Assembly: GCA_016927955.1 (NCBI GenBank) | Contig: JAFGLR010000134.1 | Span: 1-46,728, forward strand | Length of the DNA stretch: 46,728 nucleotides | Direction of reading: 5' to 3' | From: Dehalococcoidales bacterium | GTDB taxonomy: Bacteria; Chloroflexota; Dehalococcoidia; Dehalococcoidales; JAFGLR01 | Part shown: positions 38,026 through 46,728 of the stretch, in pieces | Position numbering within the stretch: position 1 is the first letter of the stretch | Layout: the number at the start of each line of letters is the position of its first letter | Program-made: the position numbers and the translations under genes | Notes under the pieces: model-generated | Told to the model about the DNA's origin: nothing | What the model saw: the letters and a program-made list of their open reading frames with translations, nothing else | Databases searched by the model: none

Positions 38026-38877
38026 ATGAGTACGGTTGGAATCATCACTGATACCATCGCCTGTCTGCCTGGAGAAAAAATCAAACAATATAATATAGGC
38101 ATTGTTCCGGTGGCACTTAACATTAACGGAAAACCCTATCTCGACCAGGTAGACATCACCCCTGCTGATTTCTGGAAAATATTTCCCACGATGAAAGAAC
38201 TTACTACCGGAGCACCTCCCATCGGTATATACCTCGAAGTATTCGAGAAAGCCAGTAAATCGACTAATAATATCGTCTGCACTTTTGTCTCTAAAAATCT
38301 CAGTGCTATCTTTGAGACCGCTGTCCAGGCTAAGGAGCTATTTAAAAAAGATTATCCTAATGTAAACATCGAAATTATCGATAGTAAGACAGCGGCCGGA
38401 GCACAGGCGTTTATTGTTTTAGAAATGGCTAAAGCGGCTGAAGCTGGGAAGAGTCTGGCTGAGGTAGCCAAGGTCGGGGAAGAAATGACGCACCGAGTAA
38501 AGTTTTTCTGTGCGATGGATACTTTAAAATATCTTATTAAAAGCGGCCGGGCACCGAAGACTGCTTATATGGGTGAGCTTTTTCAAATTAAACCTATTAT
38601 CGGAATGGTTGACGAGTCTGGTATAGTACAGAATATTGGCAGAGCCAGAGGCAAACGAGCGGCCATGAAAAAGCTGGTTGATTTGATAAAGGACTATGCG
38701 GATATTAATAAACCGCTGCATGTTTTTGTTCATTTTACAGATAATATCGAAGACGGCGAAATATTAAAGAAAATGGTCACCGACCAATATAAATGTGCCG
38801 AATTATATATGACCGATTATACTCCGGTCATGTCCGGACATACCGGTCCTGTTTTCACGGTAGCCTTTTATTCATAG
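38026..38877 (+). CDS. DegV family (FakB-like fatty-acid-binding) protein
   Basis: GIITDTIACLPGE..., FCAMDTLKYLIKSGRAPK...FQIKPIIGM. Confidence 0.92.
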   Translation: MSTVGIITDTIACLPGEKIKQYNIGIVPVALNINGKPYLDQVDITPADFWKIFPTMKELTTGAPPIGIYLEVFEKASKSTNNIVCTFVSKNLSAIFETAVQAKELFKKDYPNVNIEIIDSKTAAGAQAFIVLEMAKAAEAGKSLAEVAKVGEEMTHRVKFFCAMDTLKYLIKSGRAPKTAYMGELFQIKPIIGMVDESGIVQNIGRARGKRAAMKKLVDLIKDYADINKPLHVFVHFTDNIEDGEILKKMVTDQYKCAELYMTDYTPVMSGHTGPVFTVAFYS

Positions 38878-38960
38878 TCTACTCTTACGGTTGAGGTTGT
38901 ATATCTATGGTACCTTCATTATTCTAGTATTAGCTTACAAAATACTAACGAGTATAACTT

Positions 38961-39386
38961 ATGAAAAGAACTATAACAGCATTATTATTATTATGCCTTT
39001 GTATTTTATTACCTACAGGATGTAAGGAAACAACGCCGGGGGAAACCGTAAACCTGGGACAGGAATATCAATTGTACATCGGACAGACAGTGACTTTTTC
39101 TGATACCGACCTTAAAGTAAAATTCGGTGAAGTAATCGAAGACAGTCGTTGTCCGGGCGATGTCGTTTGCATCTGGGCGGGCAGAGTAAGTTGCCTTGTG
39201 GAGGTGACAATCGATAATGAATCCAGCAATACGGTGTTAACAGAACTGGGCTTGTCGGAAGGCTACACTACTACACAATACGAACATTACATCTTACAAT
39301 TCCGTGTTGAACCGTATCCTCAATCAGGAACCGAGATTAGTGACAGGGATTACCGCCTATTGTTGACTGTTACCGAAGCCCCTTAA
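38961..39386 (+). CDS. Putative lipoprotein
   Basis: Signal peptide with lipobox LLPTGC. Confidence 0.7.
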   Translation: MKRTITALLLLCLCILLPTGCKETTPGETVNLGQEYQLYIGQTVTFSDTDLKVKFGEVIEDSRCPGDVVCIWAGRVSCLVEVTIDNESSNTVLTELGLSEGYTTTQYEHYILQFRVEPYPQSGTEISDRDYRLLLTVTEAP

Positions 39387-39456
39387 TTTCGTTGTGTTTA
39401 ATCACGGATTCTTGTTATAATGAGTGTTGCTTACATTCAAATCAATCCTTTTATAC

Positions 39457-39532
39457 GGGGCCGTAGTTCAGTTGGGAGAACGCCTCCCTTGCACGGAGGA
39501 GGTAAGGGGTTCGAACCCCCTCGGCTCCACCA
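39457..39532 (+). tRNA. tRNA-Ala (TGC), CCA encoded
   Basis: GGGGCCG...CCTCC-CTTGCAC-GGAGG...GGGGTTCGAACCCCC...CGGCTCCACCA. Confidence 0.95.
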
Positions 39533-39558
39533 AAGGGTTCAATAGGCAGAACTAAATA

Positions 39559-39960
39559 CTAAACCCTTTGCCAGTTAGCCGGCACGGGAAGTTTGCAGTG
39601 AATAGTACATTTGCTGCCATTGATAATCACCTTTTCAATAAATAATTGCAGGAAGGCTTTGCTTTTTACGATTTCTGTTTCAGACAGCAGACTCCGCAAG
39701 TCACTGCAATATGAATTTACTTGGTCACCGTCGACACGTTTAACACCCTTAATTGTCATTTCCGTTTCAAGTAAAACCCGTGACTTAAACAGTGCATCTT
39801 GCCTGGCTTTCAACTACTTAATTCTAGGAGCGAGATCATTCAACTCAAGCTTTCCCGTTTCAAGGGCATCATAGAGTTTGGTTTGTCTTGAACTTACATC
39901 CTTAACTTCAGTATCCTGTACGTCCAATTTCTCCCGATATGAGGAATGGGTTTTTCTAAG
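39559..39960 (-). pseudogene. C-terminal remnant of large serine recombinase with internal TAG
   Basis: KLYDALETGKLELNDLAPRIK-*-LKARQDALFKSRVLLETEM...KAFLQLFIEKVIINGSKCTIHCKLPVP; TAG at 39814-39816; N-terminal catalytic domain absent. Confidence 0.75.
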
Positions 39961-40040
39961 TTATAAGTAACCAAACTAATCTGGAATATACTTAGCTTTT
40001 TGCTATTGAATATCAATAGCTCTAAAGTGTCAGTTTAAGT

Positions 40041-40340
40041 CTAGCTTACTACAGACTTGATGGGGGGCGGATTAGGCCTCCATGTGGCACCCCAGAAGTG
40101 GGGGCAGTCTTTAGCGATTTCAAATGATGGCATGAAAAGGACACCGTCCTTTTCTAGATCAAACAGAACCTCGTAGTTACCCGATTGTATCTTATTCTGA
40201 ATATCGCGGACCTGCTGTTTAGATAGAGGTTTACCCTTAACCTTAACATTGCAGTAACCCCGCCTCATCACCATATCTACAACTAAACAACTTGTAAAGC
40301 GGCCACAACTTTCGCAATGAGGTGGTAGATTTTCATGCAT
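40041..40340 (-). CDS. Hypothetical protein (99 aa)
   Basis: Coding-like ORF with several Cys: CESCGRFTSC...CPHFWG. Confidence 0.5.
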   Translation of the reverse strand: MHENLPPHCESCGRFTSCLVVDMVMRRGYCNVKVKGKPLSKQQVRDIQNKIQSGNYEVLFDLEKDGVLFMPSFEIAKDCPHFWGATWRPNPPPIKSVVS

Positions 40341-40413
40341 CTCCCTGATTCCCGTCCTGTTAAGCTATGATCAGTAGCTAATCGTACCAGAAACTGGTTG
40401 CTATTTAAAGTTG

Positions 40414-41064
40414 CTACATAGCATGTTTTAAAACCATTATCTGGATAGGTACAGGGAGACTATCTTTTCTAAATTCTACCTCACAGGTATCAGCGAATTT
40501 TACTTTGGTCTTACCCATCGTGAAATCATTTACTCCTGCCGGGAGGTAAGTGCATTTATCTGTCTTGAAGTGCATAGGTATGACCACTTTTGGCTTGAGT
40601 TTCTCGCAAAGTTCTGTAGCTTCTGCCGGCCCTATCGTAGTACCCCCTCCTGTGGGGAGCAGCAATACGTCCATTTTCCCGATTTTGTAAATCTGCAAAG
40701 CTGATGGTAATTGCCCAAGATCGCCCAAGTGGCAGATTCTCACTCCGTTAACGGAAAAAGAGAATATTGTATTGATTCCCATCTGTCTACCTTGAGAAGT
40801 ATCGTGAAAAGAGGCCAACCCTTTGAATTCAATCCCCATAAACTTTCGAAGGCCAACCCCTTTGACAACGCTTGGGTTGCCTTTGACTGTAGCTATATTG
40901 TTATGTCCTTCGTGGTTATGGCTGACAACGACGATATCAGCTTTCTCTTCTATGCTGCTGTAGTTTATTTGGGAATCCCTAGGAAGGTAAGGGTCGGTAA
41001 TGATTCTGGTATTTTCCTCGGATGTAATAAGGAAGCACGCATGACCCAGCCACCTGACTTTCAT
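40414..41064 (-). CDS. Metallo-beta-lactamase-fold hydrolase (UlaG-like)
   Basis: MKVRWLGHACFLITSE; VVVSHNHEGH; CHLGDLG; VIPMHFKT. Confidence 0.88.
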   Translation of the reverse strand: MKVRWLGHACFLITSEENTRIITDPYLPRDSQINYSSIEEKADIVVVSHNHEGHNNIATVKGNPSVVKGVGLRKFMGIEFKGLASFHDTSQGRQMGINTIFSFSVNGVRICHLGDLGQLPSALQIYKIGKMDVLLLPTGGGTTIGPAEATELCEKLKPKVVIPMHFKTDKCTYLPAGVNDFTMGKTKVKFADTCEVEFRKDSLPVPIQIMVLKHAM

Positions 41065-41385
41065 AGTAGTTACCCCTTCGTAATCTAATTTAGTCCTGAG
41101 TTGGAAATTCTCACAACTCTTGATTAATTTTAATATAGTGACCTCTACACATCTATCGAGGAAGATAGTTACTGACTGACTCTATACTGATAATAACTTA
41201 GTTATGAATTATACTATAAGCGTAATAATGCTTCAAAACGGAGCCAATATCGGTACACTGCTAGTGTCTTTCATATCCGGATAAATTAGGTATAGTATTC
41301 AGGGATGAGTTTTTGAATTAGAACTGAGGTCGGATGTCAATATTGGACACCAAACCGTCTATACCGCGATCACTTCGGCGTAGTA

Positions 41386-41525
41386 TTATTGTAAACTAGC
41401 AGCAGACGAAAGAAAACCCAATCTTGCTTGTCGGCGCTGGCGGTTATAAAACACTCAATATATTCTGTAATGTAGCGGATAGCTTCCTGTCTAAACTTTT
41501 TCGTGTATTTCCCGTGCGGAACTCT
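41386..41525 (-). pseudogene. IS3-family OrfB transposase C-terminal remnant (frameshifted)
   Basis: RVPHGKYTKKFRQEAIRYITEYIECF, then after frameshift FYNRQRRQARLGFLSSAASLQ. Confidence 0.7.
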
Positions 41526-41744
41526 TTACATGCTGACACTTCCCTAACTCAGAATACTTAGGTTTTAACAATATTATTGAACAACAACTCTGAGCCTAAA
41601 GAGACTTGACAAGAATCAGGACGAGTAGTAATATTTCTACAATGTTTAATTAATTAATATCTCCATTGAATAAACCCGAGCTTACCTGGAGGGGGATTTA
41701 CGAAAAAAACGAATGATTGTAGATAAATATAAAGGGGGAATATT

Positions 41745-42821
41745 TTGAATCGAAAGGCCGTGTTTATTGAGTTAGCTGAAAAGTTAGGAGCAACACCATC
41801 TAAGCGGCTACTCGCCATATTCGCTGAAATGTTTACCACTCAACAAGCTAGAATTTGTATTGAGTTAATGGAACCGGCTACAAAGAAAGAACTTGCGGAA
41901 AAGCTGAAGGTTGATGAGAAAAGCCTCACCAAGGATCTTAAAAGCCTGGAAAATAGATCAATTATCACCAGGGGAAAGACACAATATGGCTTTCACAAGT
42001 CCCTTATAGGCTTTCATCATGATTTTGCGGATACCGGAGTATTTAAAGGGCCGTATACGGTGTCTCAGAAGGTTAAAGACCTTTGGGAGGATTACTTCAG
42101 GAATGAATGGGCGGACCAAATGATGGAAGGGTTTTCCAAGCGTCCTATGGTTACTATATTTCCTGCCATCGGAGCCCTCGAACGCAGCCCCAATATCCAC
42201 CCGGATGATATCCTGCCCGAGGAGAACTGGAAATTAGTGATCGAAAAAGCCAAACGGAGAATTATCGCTCCTTGTGGTTGCCGGGTATTATGGGGGCACT
42301 GTGACCACCCGCTGATGGTATGTATGGCCACTTTCGATAATGAAAGAGGGGAGTATTATCTTAACAAGCCAGGTCGTATATTAAAAGAATACACTCTCGA
42401 AGAGACATTGGATATTGTACGTGAGGCCGAGGAAGCCGGGCTTGTTCATAATGGCGTCTGCTATTGCTGTAATGATGCCTGTGAGTGGCTCTTCCCTACT
42501 TACAAAAATAACAGGCAAGACCTGGTATTACCTAACCGATATCTCGCCGTCGTAAATGAGGACATTTGCGTCGGCTGCGGAGCCTGTGCTAAAAAATGCC
42601 CGTTTGGCGCCATCGAAATGCAAAAGGTTGAGGGTTCAAAAAAGAAAAAGGCTGTTATTGATGCCGAGAAATGTAAGGGGTGCGGTGTCTGTATCGTCGG
42701 GTGTAAGAAGAATGCATTAAGATATGAAATCGTAAGGCCACCGGAGTATCTCAAAGGCCGAGCCTTCCCTCTTACAACGCCAAAGGGAGGAAGCATATTT
42801 GGATACTATAATCTTAAGTAA
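41745..42821 (+). CDS. Winged-helix-like / 4Fe-4S ferredoxin multidomain protein
   Basis: HTH-like KKELAEKLKVDEKSLTKDLKSLENRSIITR; CGCRVLWGHCDH; CYCCNDAC; CVGCGACAKKCPFG and CKGCGVCIVGCKKN. Confidence 0.83.
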   Translation: MNRKAVFIELAEKLGATPSKRLLAIFAEMFTTQQARICIELMEPATKKELAEKLKVDEKSLTKDLKSLENRSIITRGKTQYGFHKSLIGFHHDFADTGVFKGPYTVSQKVKDLWEDYFRNEWADQMMEGFSKRPMVTIFPAIGALERSPNIHPDDILPEENWKLVIEKAKRRIIAPCGCRVLWGHCDHPLMVCMATFDNERGEYYLNKPGRILKEYTLEETLDIVREAEEAGLVHNGVCYCCNDACEWLFPTYKNNRQDLVLPNRYLAVVNEDICVGCGACAKKCPFGAIEMQKVEGSKKKKAVIDAEKCKGCGVCIVGCKKNALRYEIVRPPEYLKGRAFPLTTPKGGSIFGYYNLK

Positions 42822-42991
42822 ATAGACCTTTAATAAACATACAAACGTTATGATGCAGAATCTGGAAACGGTTCATACTTACTCAATAATAGAACGTAAT
42901 CCGAGAAGCATTTTAAGGAGTTGTCGGAGCACTAAATAAAAAGAAAAGCTAGATAATATAATATTGGTAGGTACTCTGTGAATATACGCAC

Positions 42992-43017
42992 AGTATACCA
43001 ACTAAAGTAGGTATACT
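42992..43017. promoter_or_regulatory. Inverted repeat AGTATACC-N10-GGTATACT
   Basis: Perfect 8-bp arms in intergenic region upstream of TRAP operon. Confidence 0.45.
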
Positions 43018-43365
43018 ATTTGTGGTATATTTGTTGTATAATTGTTTAACGGTTTTTACACTATATAATAAATTTAATAAATATTGTATACTTGTTCAAA
43101 CAACAATGTATAATATGACTTTATGCTAAGAAATACAGACGTCAGAGAAGTATTTGTAAAATATTTAAAATGACGTTAAAACATAATACAACTTCACCCG
43201 TAATTTTCAAGAGTAGTGTCGACGAGAGTTAATGTACAAACGGGAATCGAAATTAATCTTCAAAGATAAGCTCGACTTTAATATAAGGAGGTAAAATGAT
43301 AACTTAACCTTGTTTTGGGAAAGCAAGACAAGTAGAGAAGACCAAATAAATTAAGGAGGAACCAA

Positions 43366-44508
43366 ATGACAAAAAGACTCTATGGAGGGTTAGCAATCGT
43401 TCTAGTAACCGTATTAATGGCCGGTCTTATATTGAGCGGTTGCGGCACAGTAACTACTACTACTACCACTACTGTTACTGTTACAGCTGGTAGCTCCACC
43501 ACAACTAGTGCTACACCGACAACTACAACTAACCAACAGCCTATTAAACTAAAATTTTCCTGCCCATTTATTGAGCAAGAGCCTCCTGGAATTTTCGCAA
43601 ACCATTTCCTGGATTTAGTCGAAGAGAAGTCGAACGGCATGGTAACGTTTGACCGGTATTTTGCTGAGGCGTTGGCAAAACATACCGAACACCTTCAGCT
43701 GGTAAGTTCAGGCTCGGTCGACCTTATTGAAATCGTACCGACTTACGTTGGACAGGAACTGGTACTTACTTCGGTATTAGACTATCCCATGTTTAAAGAC
43801 GGCGCAAAATGCGTAACCGCCGTAAATAGGATTATGAATGAGATACCGGAAACCAAGGCTATATTGGATGCCGAACAAGAACGGCTTAATATCAAAATAT
43901 TATATTGGAACTTTGCTGGCGGTAATGATGTAATATGCAGGAATGAGGTAACATCTCTCAGTGAGATGGCGGGCATGAAGATAAACATGTGGGCGCCTGC
44001 CGATGTCCAGATATGGGGAGAATTCGGTATGTTTGCTGAACCCATATATGTGGCAGACCTTTACGAGTCTTTATCACGGGGCGTCATAGATAGTGTATTT
44101 ATACCCATTGGGGGTAGTTTAGCTCTTAATTTATTTGAGGCATCTAAGTCACATCTGGCCTTTGATATGGCGGGAGTTGATGTCCCGATAATATTCAACC
44201 TGGATAGTTGGAACAGCTTGCCCAGCGATATTCAGGATATTATGATGGAGGCATCTTGGGAGACCTCTCAGTTTAGTATCTCTTTTACTGAAACAGGTTT
44301 CGAGCAGGTTGAACAAATATTCAGGGATGCGGGGCTGTATGTAGGGGACGCTCCGGAAGCTGAGCGCGAGAAATTATTCGCGGCACTAATGAAGTACAGC
44401 ACAGAAGAACAGTGGTTGAATGATGCCACTGCCGCAGGATATGGCGAAGAGGCCCAGATATTGCTACCGTACTGGGAAGATGCAGCATGGGGTAGGGATT
44501 TACCGTAG
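43366..44508 (+). CDS. dctP: TRAP transporter substrate-binding lipoprotein (DctP family)
   Basis: Lipobox LILSGC; poly-Thr linker; DctP-like body (LSEMAGMKINMW...; DLYESLSRGVIDSV). Confidence 0.9.
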   Translation: MTKRLYGGLAIVLVTVLMAGLILSGCGTVTTTTTTTVTVTAGSSTTTSATPTTTTNQQPIKLKFSCPFIEQEPPGIFANHFLDLVEEKSNGMVTFDRYFAEALAKHTEHLQLVSSGSVDLIEIVPTYVGQELVLTSVLDYPMFKDGAKCVTAVNRIMNEIPETKAILDAEQERLNIKILYWNFAGGNDVICRNEVTSLSEMAGMKINMWAPADVQIWGEFGMFAEPIYVADLYESLSRGVIDSVFIPIGGSLALNLFEASKSHLAFDMAGVDVPIIFNLDSWNSLPSDIQDIMMEASWETSQFSISFTETGFEQVEQIFRDAGLYVGDAPEAEREKLFAALMKYSTEEQWLNDATAAGYGEEAQILLPYWEDAAWGRDLP

Positions 44509-44537
44509 CCTTTAAAACGGCTAATTTTCACCGATAA

Positions 44538-44580
44538 TCTACTAAGCATTAACTGTTTATTACAGTTAATGCTTAGTAGA
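44538..44580. repeat. Perfect 19-bp inverted repeat (hairpin) between dctP and dctQ
   Basis: TCTACTAAGCATTAACTGT-TTATT-ACAGTTAATGCTTAGTAGA. Confidence 0.92.
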
Positions 44581-44623
44581 AGAATTAGTCTGATATTTCA
44601 AAATGTAAAAACAGGGGTAGAAG

Positions 44624-45127
44624 ATGAAAAGTAACGCCCTGGCGGCACCTATCGGTGTATTGACAAAGGTGACGAAGTGGATAATCATTATCAGTATTAT
44701 TGCTATGGCAGTAATGCTGATAATAAATGTTATCGAGGTAGTGGGGTCGAAATTATTTGACTGGTCGTTTTCGGGTAGCCTGGAACTTACCGAGCAATTA
44801 ATGGTAATCGTGTCCCTACTGCCGATTTCTTACATTGCACTGGAAAGAGGGCATATTAATATCACTATGGTAACTGACCGCATTCCCTTTAAGGTACGTT
44901 ATGCTTTTGAGATACTTGGATACGTATTAGGAATCCTGATTATGGCTTTCTTTTTCTGGCGGGTTTTTGTACAAATGCAGTATACCATGAATATGGGACA
45001 AGAAACACCAGTTTTAGATTTTCCGCGTTGGATAACAAACTTAATAATTATGATATCGTTCGGTTTACTGGGAATTTCATGGTTATTACTCCTTATCAAA
45101 TCGTGTATTGTTGGTCCTAAGAAGTAA
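44624..45127 (+). CDS. dctQ: TRAP transporter small permease (DctQ)
   Basis: Four-TM protein; SGSLELTEQLMVIVSLLPISYIALERGHINI. Confidence 0.9.
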   Translation: MKSNALAAPIGVLTKVTKWIIIISIIAMAVMLIINVIEVVGSKLFDWSFSGSLELTEQLMVIVSLLPISYIALERGHINITMVTDRIPFKVRYAFEILGYVLGILIMAFFFWRVFVQMQYTMNMGQETPVLDFPRWITNLIIMISFGLLGISWLLLLIKSCIVGPKK

Positions 45128-45211
45128 AAAAACTCTCTTATAATTCTATCGCTGCACCGATAAACTTAAGTGTTTTCGAGTGTTTCCTGAGGAGAAAAGG
45201 AGGAAACTGAA

Positions 45212-46525
45212 ATAGATTACAGTGCATGGGTTGGAGTCTGGTGTATACTCGGTATGTTTGTGCTGGTCATGGTTGGGGTGCCGATTTTCATATCTATGGC
45301 TATTGCGTCCCTGGTAGGTTTCTGGCTTGTCGGGGGACAAGCCTTAACATTTCAGCAATTTAGTACCGAACCATATTTTGTCTCAGCTTCGTATATACTT
45401 GCCGTAATTCCTTTATTCATTTTAATGGGAATAATAGCCGGAGAAACGGGGATAGCCGATTCTACTTATAATGCTATTACCAAGTTGATGGGGGGGCTTC
45501 GCGGAGGTGTTTTAATGGCTACCGTTGGAGCAGGAGCCCTTTTCGGAGCTTGCTGCGGTATGGGTATAGCGGCAGCGGCAGTATTTACCACCCTGGCCTT
45601 ACCGGAGCTTGATAAACAGCATTATGACAGGCCGCTGAGCCTGGGTGCCATATGTCTATCCGGCTCCTTATCAGGTTTAATCCCCCCCAGTATCGGGATG
45701 GTCATTATGTGTATCATAACGGAGCAATCGGTAGGCCGGGGTTTAGTAAGTTTAATTGTTCCGGGGGTTCTTCTTGCTTTGCTAACTATGGTAATTATTT
45801 GGTCGATAGGGAAAATTAACCCGCAGAAGATACCTAAAACGATTGTTCATTACACCTGGAAAGAGAAACTATCATCGTTAGTACAGATTTGGCCGGTATT
45901 ATTTATTTTCATCATCGTAATCGGCGGGATGTTGGCGGGATTTTTCCCACCCACAATCGGCGGTGCTATCGGTGCTGCCGGTGTCCTCATTTACGCAGCT
46001 ATCCGCCGCACCAAAATGCGAAAAATATACAATGGCTTCCGCGAATCAGTCCTGACAAATGCCCAGCTATTTCCCCTTGTTCTTGCTGGTTTTTTGTTTG
46101 CCCGGTTCGTAGCCATCAGCGGCCTACCCAGGGAACTCGCGGATTTAATATCGACAGCCAATCTTTCTCCCTATCTGTTAATGTTTGTAGTCATGATATT
46201 TTATCTTATCATTGGCTGCGTCTTTGAGTTCTTGTCTATGGCTATAGTTACTCTACCTATTATTTTCCCGATTATGACTGCGGCTGGCTTTGATCCGATA
46301 GCCACGCTGGTTATTGTAGCTTTTTTGGGTGAAATAGCTGCGTTGACCCCTCCGGTAGGTCTGTCGGCTTTTATTGTCGCCGGCGTCGCGCGTACCAAGC
46401 CGGAGCAGGTATTTAAAGGTGTTCTGCCATATTTTGCAACGATGTTAATTTTAATGTGGCTGGTAGTATTTTTCCCTAAATTTGCTACCTGGTTACCTAA
46501 CTTATTTTATGGAGTATCATATTAG
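45212..46525 (+). CDS. dctM: TRAP transporter large permease (DctM); likely start ATA at 45212, otherwise ATG 45254
   Basis: FGACCGMGIAAAAVFTTLALPEL; multi-TM; in-frame N-terminal extension IDYSAWVGVWCILG preceded by AAGGAGG. Confidence 0.88.
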   Translation: MDYSAWVGVWCILGMFVLVMVGVPIFISMAIASLVGFWLVGGQALTFQQFSTEPYFVSASYILAVIPLFILMGIIAGETGIADSTYNAITKLMGGLRGGVLMATVGAGALFGACCGMGIAAAAVFTTLALPELDKQHYDRPLSLGAICLSGSLSGLIPPSIGMVIMCIITEQSVGRGLVSLIVPGVLLALLTMVIIWSIGKINPQKIPKTIVHYTWKEKLSSLVQIWPVLFIFIIVIGGMLAGFFPPTIGGAIGAAGVLIYAAIRRTKMRKIYNGFRESVLTNAQLFPLVLAGFLFARFVAISGLPRELADLISTANLSPYLLMFVVMIFYLIIGCVFEFLSMAIVTLPIIFPIMTAAGFDPIATLVIVAFLGEIAALTPPVGLSAFIVAGVARTKPEQVFKGVLPYFATMLILMWLVVFFPKFATWLPNLFYGVSY

Positions 46526-46587
46526 ACAGAATAGTACGCTTTAATATAAACTAACTATAAGCTTTAAGACAGGAAAGGAGAAAACAT

Positions 46588-46728
46588 ATGTCTAATAAAA
46601 TATTCGAACCGATAGAAATCAAAGGAATGAAACTCAAGAACAGGATAGGTTGGCCGGCATGGCTGCTGATGCCCGTCGGAAAGGGCGGTTTTGTAAGCGA
46701 CGAAACGATAGACTGGTTCGTGAAGAGG
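46588..46728 (+). CDS. Old yellow enzyme / NADH:flavin oxidoreductase family, truncated by window edge
   Basis: MSNKIFEPIEIKGMKLKNRIGWPAWLLMP... typical OYE N-terminus; SD AAAGGAG. Confidence 0.8.
   Translation, partial: MSNKIFEPIEIKGMKLKNRIGWPAWLLMPVGKGGFVSDETIDWFVKR

Noticed and set aside
43296-43307. Micro-ORF ATG ATA ACT TAA with a perfect AGGAGG upstream of dctP
   Set aside because: Three codons only; may be a leader or chance, with no attenuation structure recognised.
43441-43545. ACT/ACC repeat tract in dctP
   Set aside because: Encodes a Thr/Ser-rich linker after the lipobox, common in lipoproteins; not a phase-variable repeat by appearance.
1-46728. CRISPR arrays, rRNA genes, prophage modules, known anti-phage systems
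   Set aside because: No regularly spaced repeats, rRNA sequence, phage structural genes or recognisable defence genes seen.

Overview
46.7-kb bacterial chromosomal window. Gene content suggests an anaerobe, possibly Dehalococcoidia/Chloroflexi-like, but taxonomy is inference only. It encodes a copper P-type ATPase cluster, TrxB, NAD synthetase, CoA ligases, a benzoyl-CoA-reductase/2-hydroxyacyl-CoA-dehydratase-type four-gene set, a type II fatty-acid-synthesis operon, a TRAP transporter, and tRNA-Met, -Val, -Gly and -Ala. Main discoveries: (1) two genes split by in-frame UGA exactly at a redox-active Cys, each followed by a bacterial SECIS-like hairpin. These are a lipoprotein MsrA (G-U-F-W-G) and a glutaredoxin (U-P-Y-C) fused to a PDZ domain. 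(2) Degenerate copies of the 3' half of tRNA-Met(CAT) recur at about five places over ~3.6 kb downstream of that tRNA and separate one- to two-gene modules, like stacked att scars. (3) An identical palindrome, ACCTAGA-N3-TCTAGGT, lies at the same position just downstream of sigma70-like promoters of the radical dehydratase/reductase operon and the FAS-II operon, suggesting co-regulation. (4) Several decayed elements: a 647-bp TIR/TSD element, a serine recombinase remnant abutting tRNA-Ala, an IS3 orfB remnant and a DUF5661-like pseudogene. All calls come from reading the sequence and supplied ORFs; no database search was run.
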